Shown: positions 26,604 through 35,529, counted from the first letter of the stretch. The stretch is 64,000 nt of DNA from Raoultibacter phocaeensis (GCF_901411515.1 NZ_CABDUX010000002.1:1550001-1614000); one strand, 5' to 3'. Numbers and translations: made by a program. The notes: generated by a model from the sequence alone, not told the origin.

Positions 26604-27497
26604 TTGACCGCAGATAACACAGCAGACTTCCCCTATCGGCCCGTAGACGAACCGGGTGATGCCGCCACGCGCAAGCGCTACTGGGCGACAGCTATAGGCC
26701 TGCAGAAAGTCGATGGGCTCGAGCCGTCACGCTACCTGCTTTCCCTGGCTGAGCAAAACGCTTCAGGCGAACTCACGTTGCGAGAGACCGCCGAATACAT
26801 CGCGTCGTATCACAGCAAAGAAGACACGGGCGATCCCGAGCGGCAAAATTCCCGTGAAGCCGACTTGGTAAGCCAGCGGATCGTCGAACTGCTCGCAAGC
26901 CGATCGTTTCTCTTCGACCCCGAAATGCTCAGCATCGTTCATGCGGCGCTGTTCAGGGATCTCGATTCCGAAGTTTACCGTCCCGGGCTCTACAAACGCG
27001 AAGCGCTCATGAAGCAGGAGGCCATCCTCAACGGCGATAGCGTCGTTTACGGCGACCCAGCCCTCATCGATCGCGCCCTCGCGCTTTTGTTCGAGCGGGA
27101 AGAAGGATCCGATTACGGATTCGAATTCGATCGCGAGCGGATTAACCGGTTCAGTTCGTTCATCGCGCATCTATGGCAGGTGCACCCGTTCGAGGAGGGC
27201 AACACGCGCACGGTGGCAGTGTTCGCCGAACTGTACCTCGGCCATCTTGGGTTCGACGTGACGAACAACCCCTTCGAGCATCATTCTAAGTATTTCCGCG
27301 ACGCACTCGTGCGGGCAAACTACCGCAATGCCAAAGCGAAAATCAAACCTGAAATCGATTACCTTGCACTGTTTTTCGAAAACCTGTTGTGCGGTGCAAC
27401 GCATACGCTCGACTCGACCGATCTCATAGTCGCGTCGCTTTTCGACGATCCGACGCTCCTTCGCAATGTCGATCCATCCCAAGCGCTGAACCGCTAA
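26604..27497 (+). CDS. Fic family protein
   Basis: About 297 aa from a TTG at 26604 (alternative ATGs at 26541 and 26499). Fic core motif HPFEEGNTRT at the expected place for HPFxxGN[GT]R, with a preceding helix of the alpha-helical fold and a flap region (YRPGLYKREALMKQEAILNGDSVVYG). The N-terminal ~70 residues (GLQKVDGLEPSRYLLSLAEQ) resemble the antitoxin-like segment fused to some Fic proteins; no canonical S/TxxxEG/N inhibitory motif was found. The family transfers AMP or other nucleotides to proteins. It is single, between two toxin-antitoxin pairs. Confidence 0.75.
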   Translation: MTADNTADFPYRPVDEPGDAATRKRYWATAIGLQKVDGLEPSRYLLSLAEQNASGELTLRETAEYIASYHSKEDTGDPERQNSREADLVSQRIVELLASRSFLFDPEMLSIVHAALFRDLDSEVYRPGLYKREALMKQEAILNGDSVVYGDPALIDRALALLFEREEGSDYGFEFDRERINRFSSFIAHLWQVHPFEEGNTRTVAVFAELYLGHLGFDVTNNPFEHHSKYFRDALVRANYRNAKAKIKPEIDYLALFFENLLCGATHTLDSTDLIVASLFDDPTLLRNVDPSQALNR

Positions 27498-27669
27498 CCC
27501 AATCTGATGTCGCCAGCAACATCGCGCCATTGCCCTGGTCGTTTGTCGAAACGCATGATGGATCTAAGCCTGCAAAGAGTATACGATAATCCCCAGCACC
27601 AACCGATTGCGAGAGAAGGGCATCATGGACGAAGTGCTGGCATTCCCAAGGAAAACCCGACGAGCGGCA

Positions 27670-27981
27670 TTATGCGCTCAGTACCTCGATCGCATCGATT
27701 TCGTCTCGCCGAAGGGAAAGCGCATCCCACAGATCGACTCCGCATTGCAGGTTGAGCCAATACTCTGGCGACGTGCCGAACAGACGCGAAAGACGCAACG
27801 CCATATCGGGACTCACCCCCCTGCGCTCCCTTACAAGCTCGTTGACCGACTGTCTCGACACCAAAAGCTTCTTTGCAAGCGCAGCTACGCTCAGTCCGTA
27901 ATCCGGCATGAATTCCTCGCGAAGAATCGCGCCTGGATGCGTCGGTTTTCTGGTCATCACCTGTAAGTCTTTCGTCCTCAT
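27670..27981 (-). CDS. higA: HigA-family antitoxin (XRE)
   Basis: 103 aa, AGGAGA 8 nt before the ATG. HTH of the HigA/VapI type: HPGAILREEFMPDYGLSVAAL, then KLLVSRQSVNELVRERRGVS and FGTSPEYWLNLQ. Binds the toxin and represses the operon. Second gene, after the toxin, as is normal for HigBA. Confidence 0.85.
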   Translation of the reverse strand: MRTKDLQVMTRKPTHPGAILREEFMPDYGLSVAALAKKLLVSRQSVNELVRERRGVSPDMALRLSRLFGTSPEYWLNLQCGVDLWDALSLRRDEIDAIEVLSA

Positions 27982-27993
27982 AACGCATCTCTC

Positions 27994-28275
27994 CTAATGG
28001 TAGTCGCACAGTTCTACTTCGAAGGCGTCTCCCGCTTCGAAGCAAAAGCAAATACGCCATTGGCTGTTAATCGAAATCGAATACTGTCCAGCGCGGTCGC
28101 CCATCAATGCATGGAGCCTGTTTCCGGGAGGCACATGTAGATCGTCAACGCAGTTCGCTGCATCGATCATATCCAATTTCCGAATCGCACGATCAAGCAC
28201 TTCAGAGGGAACCTTTTTCGAGCGTCCTTCGAGGAAAAGTCGTTCCGTATTTTTATCTCCGAATGTCTTGATCAT
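27994..28275 (-). CDS. higB: HigB-family toxin
   Basis: 93 aa, 12 bp before higA. RelE-like fold: MIKTFGDKNTERLF, LHVPPGNRLHALMGDRAGQYSISIN, WRICFCFE, VELCDYH, all typical of HigB ribosome-dependent mRNA interferases. Confidence 0.85.
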   Translation of the reverse strand: MIKTFGDKNTERLFLEGRSKKVPSEVLDRAIRKLDMIDAANCVDDLHVPPGNRLHALMGDRAGQYSISINSQWRICFCFEAGDAFEVELCDYH

Positions 28276-28281
28276 AATAGT

Positions 28282-28310
28282 ATTGTAATGTGTATCGTGA
28301 CACGTGTCAA
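28282..28310 (-). promoter_or_regulatory. higBA promoter with overlapping palindrome
   Basis: On the minus strand TTGACA (28305-28310), 17-nt spacer, TACAAT (28282-28287): near-consensus. A perfect 12-bp palindrome TGACACGTGTCA (28298-28309) covers the -35, a likely HigA operator. The -35 also overlaps the stop codon of the upstream TetR gene. Confidence 0.75.
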
Positions 28311-28993
28311 GAACGGATGACAGGAACCCGATTCAGTTCGCTCCTACCCTTTTCAAGTGGCACCATATCGAGATGAAGCGTTTGCTCGACCACTTTCATA
28401 AGCGCCTCGTCGGTAATATCTGGGTTGATTTTCACCAGTCCCACGAGACCGAATATCACCACGCAGAACATCTCGTATACGAGTTCGATTTCGATTTCGT
28501 GATAGGCGGCGTACTCGGTGACGATGTGCGCGGTGATACAATCAACCGTCTCGCGCACGGCGCGCACATCGAAGGCGTCGCGCACCCCGAGCTCTTCGAG
28601 AACCCCGATCATCGGACGCGGACCGCTCGAATCGTACAGCGCGCGGCGAAACGCTGCGATGCATTTCTTGAGCGAGCCGGGCGTATCGCCGAATTCGCGT
28701 GATTCGTTCCACACGATCGCGCTTTCCACAAGGTCCTCGACGTAGTCGTCGAGGACGGCATCGGTGAGCGCTTGCTTGTTCTCGAAGTAGTAGTACACAA
28801 GCTCGCGGGTGACGCCTGCTTCTTCGGCGATATCCTTCACCGTCGTAGCCGCGACGCCCTTTTTCTCGTACAGTTTGCGGGCTGCAAGCACGATCTCTCC
28901 CGCTTGGCCTTCTATCCGTTTGCTCTCGGTAAGCGACCTGCCGCATTCGCCCTGGATCGGTTGGTATATGGTTTGTCGATTCCCGAGCCGCAT
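28307..28993 (-). CDS. TetR-family transcriptional regulator
   Basis: 228 aa from the ATG at 28993 with AAGGGGG upstream; a longer frame to 29107 lacks a ribosome site. N-terminal HTH (KLYEKKGVAATTVKDIAEEAGVTRELVYYYFENK) at residues ~38-85, then a helical ligand domain without obvious homology. It follows the DUF5692 gene and probably represses it, given the inverted repeat in that gene's promoter. Confidence 0.85.
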   Translation of the reverse strand: MRLGNRQTIYQPIQGECGRSLTESKRIEGQAGEIVLAARKLYEKKGVAATTVKDIAEEAGVTRELVYYYFENKQALTDAVLDDYVEDLVESAIVWNESREFGDTPGSLKKCIAAFRRALYDSSGPRPMIGVLEELGVRDAFDVRAVRETVDCITAHIVTEYAAYHEIEIELVYEMFCVVIFGLVGLVKINPDITDEALMKVVEQTLHLDMVPLEKGRSELNRVPVIRS

Positions 28994-29110
28994 CGCGAGC
29001 CCCCTTGCCCCGAAACGTGTACGGACCCGCCCGGGTAGTGCTTTCCGAGCGGGTCCATTATACGGCACGGGAAGTTTTTCTCCTCGACGAGCCACACTAT
29101 GCTCCAAACG

Positions 29111-30073
29111 CTACTCGTTTTCCTCGAGCACGCGCTGGTAGGCTTTCGTGTCGGCGTACAGTTCATCTTTGAGCGGGTTGAGCTTGTTTTTTCGAATCTT
29201 GTTGAACTGGTAGATGGCGAGCGCACCGTTCGAGACGAGCGCGAGCAGGCTCACGACGAAGAAGGCCGTCGGATTATGCGTGGTCGGAATAGGCGCAAGC
29301 ACATCGGCGAACTGCGGTACCGTCATGACGAACATGATCCAAAGTCCGAGCGTTTGAGCCCGATGCTGCAACCATGCCCCTTTCTTGATGAAGAACGTCG
29401 GGATCGTACAGGCGAGCAGAAGCGCCAAACCGCAGTATGCGGAGTGATCCGAAATGCAGTTGTACGTGTAGGCGAAGTTCCACAGATCGTAGGCTATGAT
29501 CCACGCCCAGATCATATCGGGCCAGATCATATCTTTCGACGAATCTTTCGAGATGATGATGCCGAACCACCCGCAGATCGTGAGGATATTGAGGATGCCG
29601 GCGATACCGTTCATGATGTTCCACGGGCCAGAGATCGTCCACAGATTCTCGACCACCCCGCCCGACCACAAGCCGAAACTGAACACCTGAAAGTCGCGCA
29701 GCACTGCTTCGGCGATGTTGACGGCGAGGATGAGCGGCGGAAAGCACAACGCCCACTTCTTTTCGTACAGGTAATGGACCGCACCGTCCTTTCCCCGCCA
29801 TTTCACGAAACGCAGCGCGATGAAGCCGAGACACCCCGCCAAAGCGGAATATGTTTTCACCCAATTGAACCACGTACCCGTACCGTACTCGTTTCCCGGT
29901 GCCGCCGTTTCGGGCCATACGAAGATCGTGAGAAAAATCGGCACCATGGCAAAAAGCGCGATGCCCGCCCAAAGCGATGTTCGCCCCAATTCATTGAACG
30001 CCATGAGGGCGAAGAGAACGAACAACCAGATGACCCAATACGACATGTCGGCGGCTTGATACAGAATGCCCAC
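29111..30073 (-). CDS. DUF5692 family membrane protein
   Basis: 320 aa from a GTG at 30073 after AAAGGGGATCTC. About nine hydrophobic segments, many Trp residues and conserved-looking polar spots (WNIMNGIAGILNI, DLWNFAYTYNC). I recognise it as DUF5692-like from its N-terminus (GILYQAADMSYWVIW); the function of that family is unknown. It lies upstream of a TetR regulator, so small-molecule transport or sensing is possible. Confidence 0.65.
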   Translation of the reverse strand: MGILYQAADMSYWVIWLFVLFALMAFNELGRTSLWAGIALFAMVPIFLTIFVWPETAAPGNEYGTGTWFNWVKTYSALAGCLGFIALRFVKWRGKDGAVHYLYEKKWALCFPPLILAVNIAEAVLRDFQVFSFGLWSGGVVENLWTISGPWNIMNGIAGILNILTICGWFGIIISKDSSKDMIWPDMIWAWIIAYDLWNFAYTYNCISDHSAYCGLALLLACTIPTFFIKKGAWLQHRAQTLGLWIMFVMTVPQFADVLAPIPTTHNPTAFFVVSLLALVSNGALAIYQFNKIRKNKLNPLKDELYADTKAYQRVLEENE

Positions 30074-30119
30074 GAGATCCCCTTTCCTCTTGCATATGCG
30101 CGATGCCATCGTTGGGGCC

Positions 30120-30173
30120 AGTATAGTGAGCGGCTCGTCTGATATCTTTCACACAAAGGCCTTGCATGTGAAA
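30120..30173 (-). promoter_or_regulatory. DUF5692 promoter with inverted-repeat operator
   Basis: TATACT (-10, 30120-30125, minus) lies about 47 bp before the GTG. A 27-bp site TTTCACA-N13-TGTGAAA (30147-30173) with 7-bp perfect arms covers the -35 zone. The size fits a TetR dimer site. Confidence 0.5.
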
Positions 30174-30229
30174 ACGGATGCTCAAGCTGACCGGCGATCA
30201 TCCGCTTTCAACTTTCTCCCCGATACCCG

Positions 30230-30260
30230 TTGACACCTTATACTATGTGTCATATAGTAT
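30230..30260 (+). promoter_or_regulatory. PadR operon promoter and operator
   Basis: TTGACA (30230-30235), 17-nt spacer, TATAGT (30253-30258). ATACTAT (30240-30246) and ATAGTAT (30254-30260) form a perfect 7-bp inverted repeat spanning spacer and -10, the expected place for PadR autorepression. Confidence 0.75.
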
Positions 30261-30280
30261 CGTGCGAAAGGAGGTATGCG

Positions 30281-30595
30281 ATGGATGCGCAATTGAAGCG
30301 GGGCTTTCTCGATGTATGCGTGTTAGCCTCGATCGCCCGGCAGGATTCGTACGGCTACCAGATCGTCAAGGACGTGCCGCCAACCCTGCACTTAACCGAG
30401 TCTACGTTGTATCCCCTGCTCAAACGACTTGAATCGGCAGGAATGCTCACGGTTTACTCTGTCGAGCACAACGGAAGGCTCCGCAAGTACTACCGCATTA
30501 CCGAGATGGGCATAGCCTATCTGAATGATTTTTTAGCTGAATGGGACGACATAGCAGCCGTCTACGAATACGTGAAACGAGGTGCCACCCAATGA
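30281..30595 (+). CDS. PadR-family transcriptional regulator
   Basis: 104 aa from the ATG at 30281 after AAAGGAGG. Winged-helix PadR core (VLASIARQDSYGYQIVKDV; LTESTLYPLLKRLESAGML; RKYYRITEMG). Represses its own operon; first of three overlapping genes. Confidence 0.9.
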   Translation: MDAQLKRGFLDVCVLASIARQDSYGYQIVKDVPPTLHLTESTLYPLLKRLESAGMLTVYSVEHNGRLRKYYRITEMGIAYLNDFLAEWDDIAAVYEYVKRGATQ

Positions 30596-31251
30596 ACAAG
30601 GCCGAATTCTTAACCGCGCTGCGCCGCGCCCTCGGCAAGCTTCCGTCATACGAGGTCGAGCAGACGATCACCTTCTACGCAGAGATGATCGACGACCGCA
30701 TAGAAGACGGCATACCCGAGCACGAAGCCGTCGCGGCGCTCGGACCCGTCGAAGCCATCGCCGCACAGATCATCGCCGAGACGCCGGCCATCCCCAAAGC
30801 CATCGCGAAGGCGAACACCGGCTCGCGCACCTTGAATATCGTGCTTCTAGCCGTGTTCTCCTTCATCTGGGTGCCGATCGCCCTCGCGCTCGTCATGGCG
30901 GCGCTCGCCGTGTACCTTTCGATATGGGCGACCGTCATTGCGCTATGGGCAACCGTTGCGGTTCTGATCCTCTGTGCTCCTATCGGCATCGTCGGCCTCA
31001 TCTGGTGTCTTGCAAGCGGTTACCAGCTTACAGGGCTCTATATGCTCGGTTGCGGACTTACCGGCACCGGGCTCGGCCTGTTCGCCTGGTTCGGCGTGCT
31101 TGCGGCAAGCAAGGGGCTCGTGAAGCTTACGCACTCGTTCGCCAACTGGATCAAAGGCCTGTTCGTGAAGCGCACGGGAAGCAACACGAACGCCACGAGC
31201 GTAGATCCGTATGCTCCGCAGACCGCTGAAAGAGGGGTTTACCATGTCTAA
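30592..31251 (+). CDS. DUF1700 membrane protein
   Basis: 219 aa, starting inside the PadR stop (ATGA). Residues 1-75 match the DUF1700 soluble helical domain (MNKAEFLTALRRALGKLP; FYAEMIDDRIEDG), followed by four or more TM segments. This domain commonly accompanies PadR and DUF4097 proteins in envelope-stress operons; its biochemical role is not known. Confidence 0.85.
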   Translation: MNKAEFLTALRRALGKLPSYEVEQTITFYAEMIDDRIEDGIPEHEAVAALGPVEAIAAQIIAETPAIPKAIAKANTGSRTLNIVLLAVFSFIWVPIALALVMAALAVYLSIWATVIALWATVAVLILCAPIGIVGLIWCLASGYQLTGLYMLGCGLTGTGLGLFAWFGVLAASKGLVKLTHSFANWIKGLFVKRTGSNTNATSVDPYAPQTAERGVYHV

Positions 31252-32356
31252 AGCGCAGAAAATAACGCTGATCGTCGCAACGGCGCTGCTTGTCGGCGGC
31301 CTCGGACTGTCCATCGGCGTGCTTGCGGTGGCGGATTTCGACTTTGGCAACCTCTCGACCACGCGCGACTGGGTTTCGACAACCAACACGCTCGCACCCG
31401 AATCCGAAGATGCCCATACCGACATCGTCGTACGCGACAGAGCCGAAGACGTGCGCATTGAGGCAAGCTCGTCGGACTCGATAGAAATCGAGTACTGGGA
31501 AAGCGACACGAAGGCATTCAAGACGACCGACGAAAACGGCGTGCTGACCATCGAAGCCTCGTCAAAGCCTGTAGTGCAGTTCTTCGTGATGGACTTTCAG
31601 GACCGAGCGACCGTAATCAAGGTGCCGCGCAGCTACGCCGGCTCCCTCTCGGTTGAAACAGCGAGCGGAAACGTAGCGATTTCGAACCTTCCCGCAGCAG
31701 GCGCCATTGCAGTAACCACCATGAGCGGCGACGTTGATCTGCACGGCTTCGGCAACGCAGTGTCTGTGGAGGCCGCAACGGCGAGCGGAAACGTCCATAT
31801 GCGGGAAATCCGCTCGGAAACGGTGCAGATCTCGACAACGAGCGGCACCGTATCGATCGACGGCGCAAGCGCCGACAGCCTTTCTGCAACGAGCGCAAGC
31901 GGCGATGTGCTGCTGAAAGATTCGGGAGCGAAGGGCATCGACGTTCGCACGATGAGCGGTGAAATCACCGCATCGCGATGCTCGGGAAGCGTCATCGTCT
32001 TCGACTCCACAAGCGGAGATATCTTCGCCCAGATCGCGGGATCCGAAAGCGAGTATGTAATCGACGCTCGATCGATCAGCGGATCGATCGCCGCACCCCG
32101 CGGCGCGTCCGACGCCGAAAAGAGCATAACGCTCAACACGACCAGCGGAGAAATCGAGCTCTTCTTGTACGAAAGATCCGGAAGCGAAACCATACCGAAA
32201 GACGACGCACGCGCAGAAACGCCACGCGATTCGTCCGATTCGACCGCACCATCCGCGCCAGAAGCACCGGCGCCTCCCGAAGCGCCTGCCGCGCCGAGCG
32301 CGCCTGAAGCCCCTGCGGCACCGAAAACGTCCGCAGCGCTTCGCTTCGCAGCGTAG
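31244..32356 (+). CDS. DUF4097 beta-helix-repeat envelope protein
   Basis: 370 aa, overlapping DUF1700 by 8 bp. One N-terminal membrane anchor (residues ~7-30), then a right-handed repeat domain with recurring T/ASG-x-V steps (TASGNVAISN, TMSGDVDLHG, TTSGTVSID, SASGDVLLKD) typical of DUF4097. The C-terminus is a Pro/Ala/Glu-rich tail (PSAPEAPAPPEAPAAP). Thought to be surface-exposed and stress-linked in the family. Confidence 0.85.
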   Translation: MSKAQKITLIVATALLVGGLGLSIGVLAVADFDFGNLSTTRDWVSTTNTLAPESEDAHTDIVVRDRAEDVRIEASSSDSIEIEYWESDTKAFKTTDENGVLTIEASSKPVVQFFVMDFQDRATVIKVPRSYAGSLSVETASGNVAISNLPAAGAIAVTTMSGDVDLHGFGNAVSVEAATASGNVHMREIRSETVQISTTSGTVSIDGASADSLSATSASGDVLLKDSGAKGIDVRTMSGEITASRCSGSVIVFDSTSGDIFAQIAGSESEYVIDARSISGSIAAPRGASDAEKSITLNTTSGEIELFLYERSGSETIPKDDARAETPRDSSDSTAPSAPEAPAPPEAPAAPSAPEAPAAPKTSAALRFAA

Positions 32357-32444
32357 TTTGCGACGCGAGAGTGGCAGGCGCACCGATAAGGGCGACGTCG
32401 GGACGTAAACGAGCGCCGAAGCTCGCCTTCCATCGCGCAAAAAC

Positions 32445-32488
32445 GAGCGCCCGCCATCTGCCGAACTATCGACGGATGGCAGGCGCTC
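32445..32488. terminator. bidirectional terminator hairpin
   Basis: GAGCGCCCGCCATC (32445-32458) and GATGGCAGGCGCTC (32475-32488) pair over 14 bp with one mismatch, between the convergent DUF4097 and aldo/keto reductase genes. Confidence 0.65.
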
Positions 32489-32505
32489 ACGCGTCGGACA
32501 CTCGG

Positions 32506-33630
32506 CTATTCGAACTTCGCAGCAGCCTTCTTCAGCTCGTCGATGATGGCGATGTGCTGGGGACAGACCTCTTCGCATGCGCCGCATTCGATGCATTTGG
32601 AAGCCTCTCCCCCCTCGGCGTTCCAGTCGTAGTTCTCCTGAGCACGATATTCGTCGCCGTACGCGATGAGCATGTTGAGCGAAGCGAGGGCTACGGGAAT
32701 CCGCACGCCTTCAGGGCAGCCTTTCAAACAGTACCGGCAATCGGTGCAGGGGATCACCGGAAGCGCATCGAGCGCTTCGCGAGCCCGAACGATCGCCGCG
32801 TGCTCCTTCGCGTCCAAGGGCCCGAAACGCTTCATGACGGCCACGTTCTCTTCGACCTGCTCAAGCGTCGACATGCCCGAAAGCACGCACACGATGCCTT
32901 CGAGCGAGGCGGCGAAACGCAGCGCCCACGATGCAAGCGGCGCATCCCGGTCCGCCTCGTGCAGGATCGAAGCCACGGTATCGGGCAGCTTCACGAGCGA
33001 GCCGCCCTTGATGGGCTCCATCACCACGACGGGAAGCCCGTGGGCGCGGGCGATCTCGTAGCACTTCCGCGACTCGATGGATTCGCTTTCCCAATCGGCG
33101 TAATTGATCTGCAGCTGCACGAAATCGACCTCGGGGTGCGCCTCAAGCACGCGCTCGAACTCGTCGGCCTTATCGTGGAAGGAGAAACCGAGGTTTCTGA
33201 TAAGCCCGGCCTCTTTCTGGGACCGTGCGAAATCCCACAGCCCGTAGTCGTCGAACAATGCCGTGCGGTTCTCGCCGAGGTTGTGCAGCAGGTAGAAATC
33301 GAAGTAGCCGGCGCCACTCTGCTCGAGCGAGGTTGCGAACATCGAGCGCGCTTCATCGGCATCCTTCGCCATCCACGCAGGCAGCTTGGTAGCAACCTGG
33401 AAGCTCTCGCGCGGATAGCGCTCGACGAGCGCTTGCTTGAGCGCCGCCTCGGATGCACCACCATGGTAGCCGCGCGCCGTGTCGAAGTAGGTGAAACCCG
33501 CATCCATGAACGCATCGACCATGCGCTTCACCTGTTCGATGTCGATCACTTCTGCACCATCGGCCTCCGTCAAAGGAAGCCGCATGAACCCGAACCCGAG
33601 TTTCGGTATGTCTTCGCCTACATAGCCCAT
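32506..33630 (-). CDS. aldo/keto reductase with C-terminal 4Fe-4S domain
   Basis: 374 aa from the ATG at 33630 after GAGGACACAGAC. Residues ~1-280 are an AKR barrel (catalytic Asp/Tyr region FDTARGYHGG, Lys in VATKLPAW, His in LLHNL). Residues ~285-370 add a ferredoxin-like domain with Cys clusters CTDCRYCLKGCP and CIECGACEEVCP. Such proteins are common in anaerobes and probably link carbonyl reduction to ferredoxin-type electron flow; substrate unknown. Confidence 0.85.
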   Translation of the reverse strand: MGYVGEDIPKLGFGFMRLPLTEADGAEVIDIEQVKRMVDAFMDAGFTYFDTARGYHGGASEAALKQALVERYPRESFQVATKLPAWMAKDADEARSMFATSLEQSGAGYFDFYLLHNLGENRTALFDDYGLWDFARSQKEAGLIRNLGFSFHDKADEFERVLEAHPEVDFVQLQINYADWESESIESRKCYEIARAHGLPVVVMEPIKGGSLVKLPDTVASILHEADRDAPLASWALRFAASLEGIVCVLSGMSTLEQVEENVAVMKRFGPLDAKEHAAIVRAREALDALPVIPCTDCRYCLKGCPEGVRIPVALASLNMLIAYGDEYRAQENYDWNAEGGEASKCIECGACEEVCPQHIAIIDELKKAAAKFE

Positions 33631-33707
33631 GTCTGTGTCCTCGTCTAATCCTGTAGTGCGCCCGTACAACACCCCGCAAGGCAAATGCCTTCGCTGCCAT
33701 AATAGCA

Positions 33708-33733
33708 AAAGCGGCCCCGCAAAGAGCCGCTTT
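33708..33733 (-). terminator. terminator after the flavoprotein gene
   Basis: AAAGCGGC/GCCGCTTT, perfect 8-bp stem with a 10-nt loop, followed on the minus strand by a T-rich TTTTGCT; 48 bp beyond the stop. Confidence 0.75.
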
Positions 33734-33780
33734 CGAGCATCGACGTGTACGAGTTGAAGACTTTCGCACTCAGCCGTACG

Positions 33781-35529
33781 CTACACTGCTGTTTCGCCCG
33801 CAGCACTCGCGCCCGCATTGCGCGCTGCCGTCGTATAGTGGCCGAGCGAATTGTGAACGCGCCGCCATCCGAGCACGTTGCCCAACTCGCCTGCTGCATA
33901 CAGATGGGGGATCACCGGCTCGTCGTCGATCGAAGCCACGGGGACCGTCGGATCGGCGATATCGGCCCAGGCGTCTATCACCTGGGATTTCGTATTAACC
34001 CTCAAACCGTTTCGCTGCGTATGGCGGATAAGGCTCGCCTTCGCGCCGAAGAACGGGGGCGTTGCGATCTTGCTGAGCGGACCCGGTTTGCCAAACGCCG
34101 AGTCCTCGCCCGCGTCGGCATCGGCGTTGTATTGGTCGACCGTCGCCTTGAGCGCTGCAGCGTCGATGCCCATTTGGCTCGCGAGATCCTCGATCGTATC
34201 GGCTTTGGCAAGGCATGCAGGATCGAACATGTTGCCAGTTTTCGGATTTGGATTCTCGATCTGATCCATCGGCCATTTCAGCTCTTCAGCGGCTGCCGAA
34301 TCGGCGATGAGCCAAACGTTGCGCGGCTGATCGAGCGCGAGATAAGCGGCCATGAACGGCATTTCGGGATTCTCCGAAAGCGCACCCATGCCTTCGGGCA
34401 GTTTGTCGGCGGCAGAAGCCTCGTTGACGTAGCGTTCGCCTTTTCCATTGACGAGGATGCTCTTCTGGTACAGATCCGCCGTCCTCGAAAGACCCTTGCC
34501 CGCTGCGTAGTTCTCGTTCGTCGTCCAATCGACGGGATCCTCGCCCCAGCCCCAATACGAGCGCGCTCCGAAGAAGAGGTACAGATAGGCTACATACGAC
34601 ATGTCGGAGAACGCCGCGCCGATCTTCGATGCGGCCAGGTGTCCGTCTCCCGAACTGTCGACGTACAGCAGGTTCTCGGCGGGTACGCCGCCGTCGCCGT
34701 AGGTGTCGGGTCCGACGATGCGGGGATCCCATCCTGCGGCCATGCGGGCATTATCGGTCCACGTGCCTGTGCAGAGCACGACGCCCTTGGAAGCCTTGAG
34801 ATTCTTGATGCCGTCGGGAGTCGCGACCTCGATGCCGACGACGGGACCAGCCTCTTCGCGGTACACGCGCGTCATACGGTTGTTGAGGAGGATCGGCACA
34901 TCGAGTTCGGCAAGTTTCTTTTCCCATAGTTGTGTCCAGCAGATGCCGCTGTTCGGCGTTCCCTTGCCACCTTCGTATACGCCCGGGTTCGGATCGGGGG
35001 CAAGCCCGCGCTTCACATCGCCGCCGAGCACACCCGCAGTCATCGGGCCCCAAACCATGCCCAGATCTTCCATCCACTTGACCGTATCGGGGCCCTTTTC
35101 CACCAGCATGCGCATGATCTCGGGATTTCCGCGGTATTCGCAGCTGCGCATCTCCGCCTCGAACCACGAATCCATATCGTCTTGGATGCCCTCGCGCTGC
35201 TGGACGACGTGGTTGCCGCCCATCGTGCAGCTTCCGCCCGCAGTCATCCACAACCCGCCCGCATGATCGCCCTTCTCGAGCACGACCACGTGCGCACCAG
35301 CCTCCGCCGCCTCGATCGCCGCGGCCATGCCGACGCCGCCTCCGACTACGATGACCTCGTATTCCTCATCCCACGTTGCGGGAACGCCCGAACCCGCGGA
35401 AGCCGAAGGCTCGCTGGCTGCCTCCTTGGGCGCTTCGCTTGCGCAGCCCACCAAACCTCCCGCCGCGACCCCCGCTGCTGCCAGTGCGGCTCCTGCCAGA
35501 AATCCCCTTCTCGACACATCGGTTCCCAT
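33781..35529 (-). CDS. Tat-exported FAD-dependent reductase (fumarate/urocanate-reductase-like)
   Basis: 582 aa from the ATG at 35529 after AAAGGGGAGATC. A twin-arginine signal (SRRGFLAGAAL) ends in a lipobox-like GLVGC. An FAD-binding Rossmann motif (VIVVGGGVGMAAAIEAAEAG) follows, then the fumarate-reductase flavoprotein fold ending with HLYAAGELGN and NSLGHYTTA. It lies 58 bp after a hexahaem cytochrome gene. The pair has the layout of extracytoplasmic cytochrome/flavin reductases such as Eggerthella Cgr1-Cgr2, but nothing here fixes the substrate. Confidence 0.85.
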   Translation of the reverse strand: MGTDVSRRGFLAGAALAAAGVAAGGLVGCASEAPKEAASEPSASAGSGVPATWDEEYEVIVVGGGVGMAAAIEAAEAGAHVVVLEKGDHAGGLWMTAGGSCTMGGNHVVQQREGIQDDMDSWFEAEMRSCEYRGNPEIMRMLVEKGPDTVKWMEDLGMVWGPMTAGVLGGDVKRGLAPDPNPGVYEGGKGTPNSGICWTQLWEKKLAELDVPILLNNRMTRVYREEAGPVVGIEVATPDGIKNLKASKGVVLCTGTWTDNARMAAGWDPRIVGPDTYGDGGVPAENLLYVDSSGDGHLAASKIGAAFSDMSYVAYLYLFFGARSYWGWGEDPVDWTTNENYAAGKGLSRTADLYQKSILVNGKGERYVNEASAADKLPEGMGALSENPEMPFMAAYLALDQPRNVWLIADSAAAEELKWPMDQIENPNPKTGNMFDPACLAKADTIEDLASQMGIDAAALKATVDQYNADADAGEDSAFGKPGPLSKIATPPFFGAKASLIRHTQRNGLRVNTKSQVIDAWADIADPTVPVASIDDEPVIPHLYAAGELGNVLGWRRVHNSLGHYTTAARNAGASAAGETAV

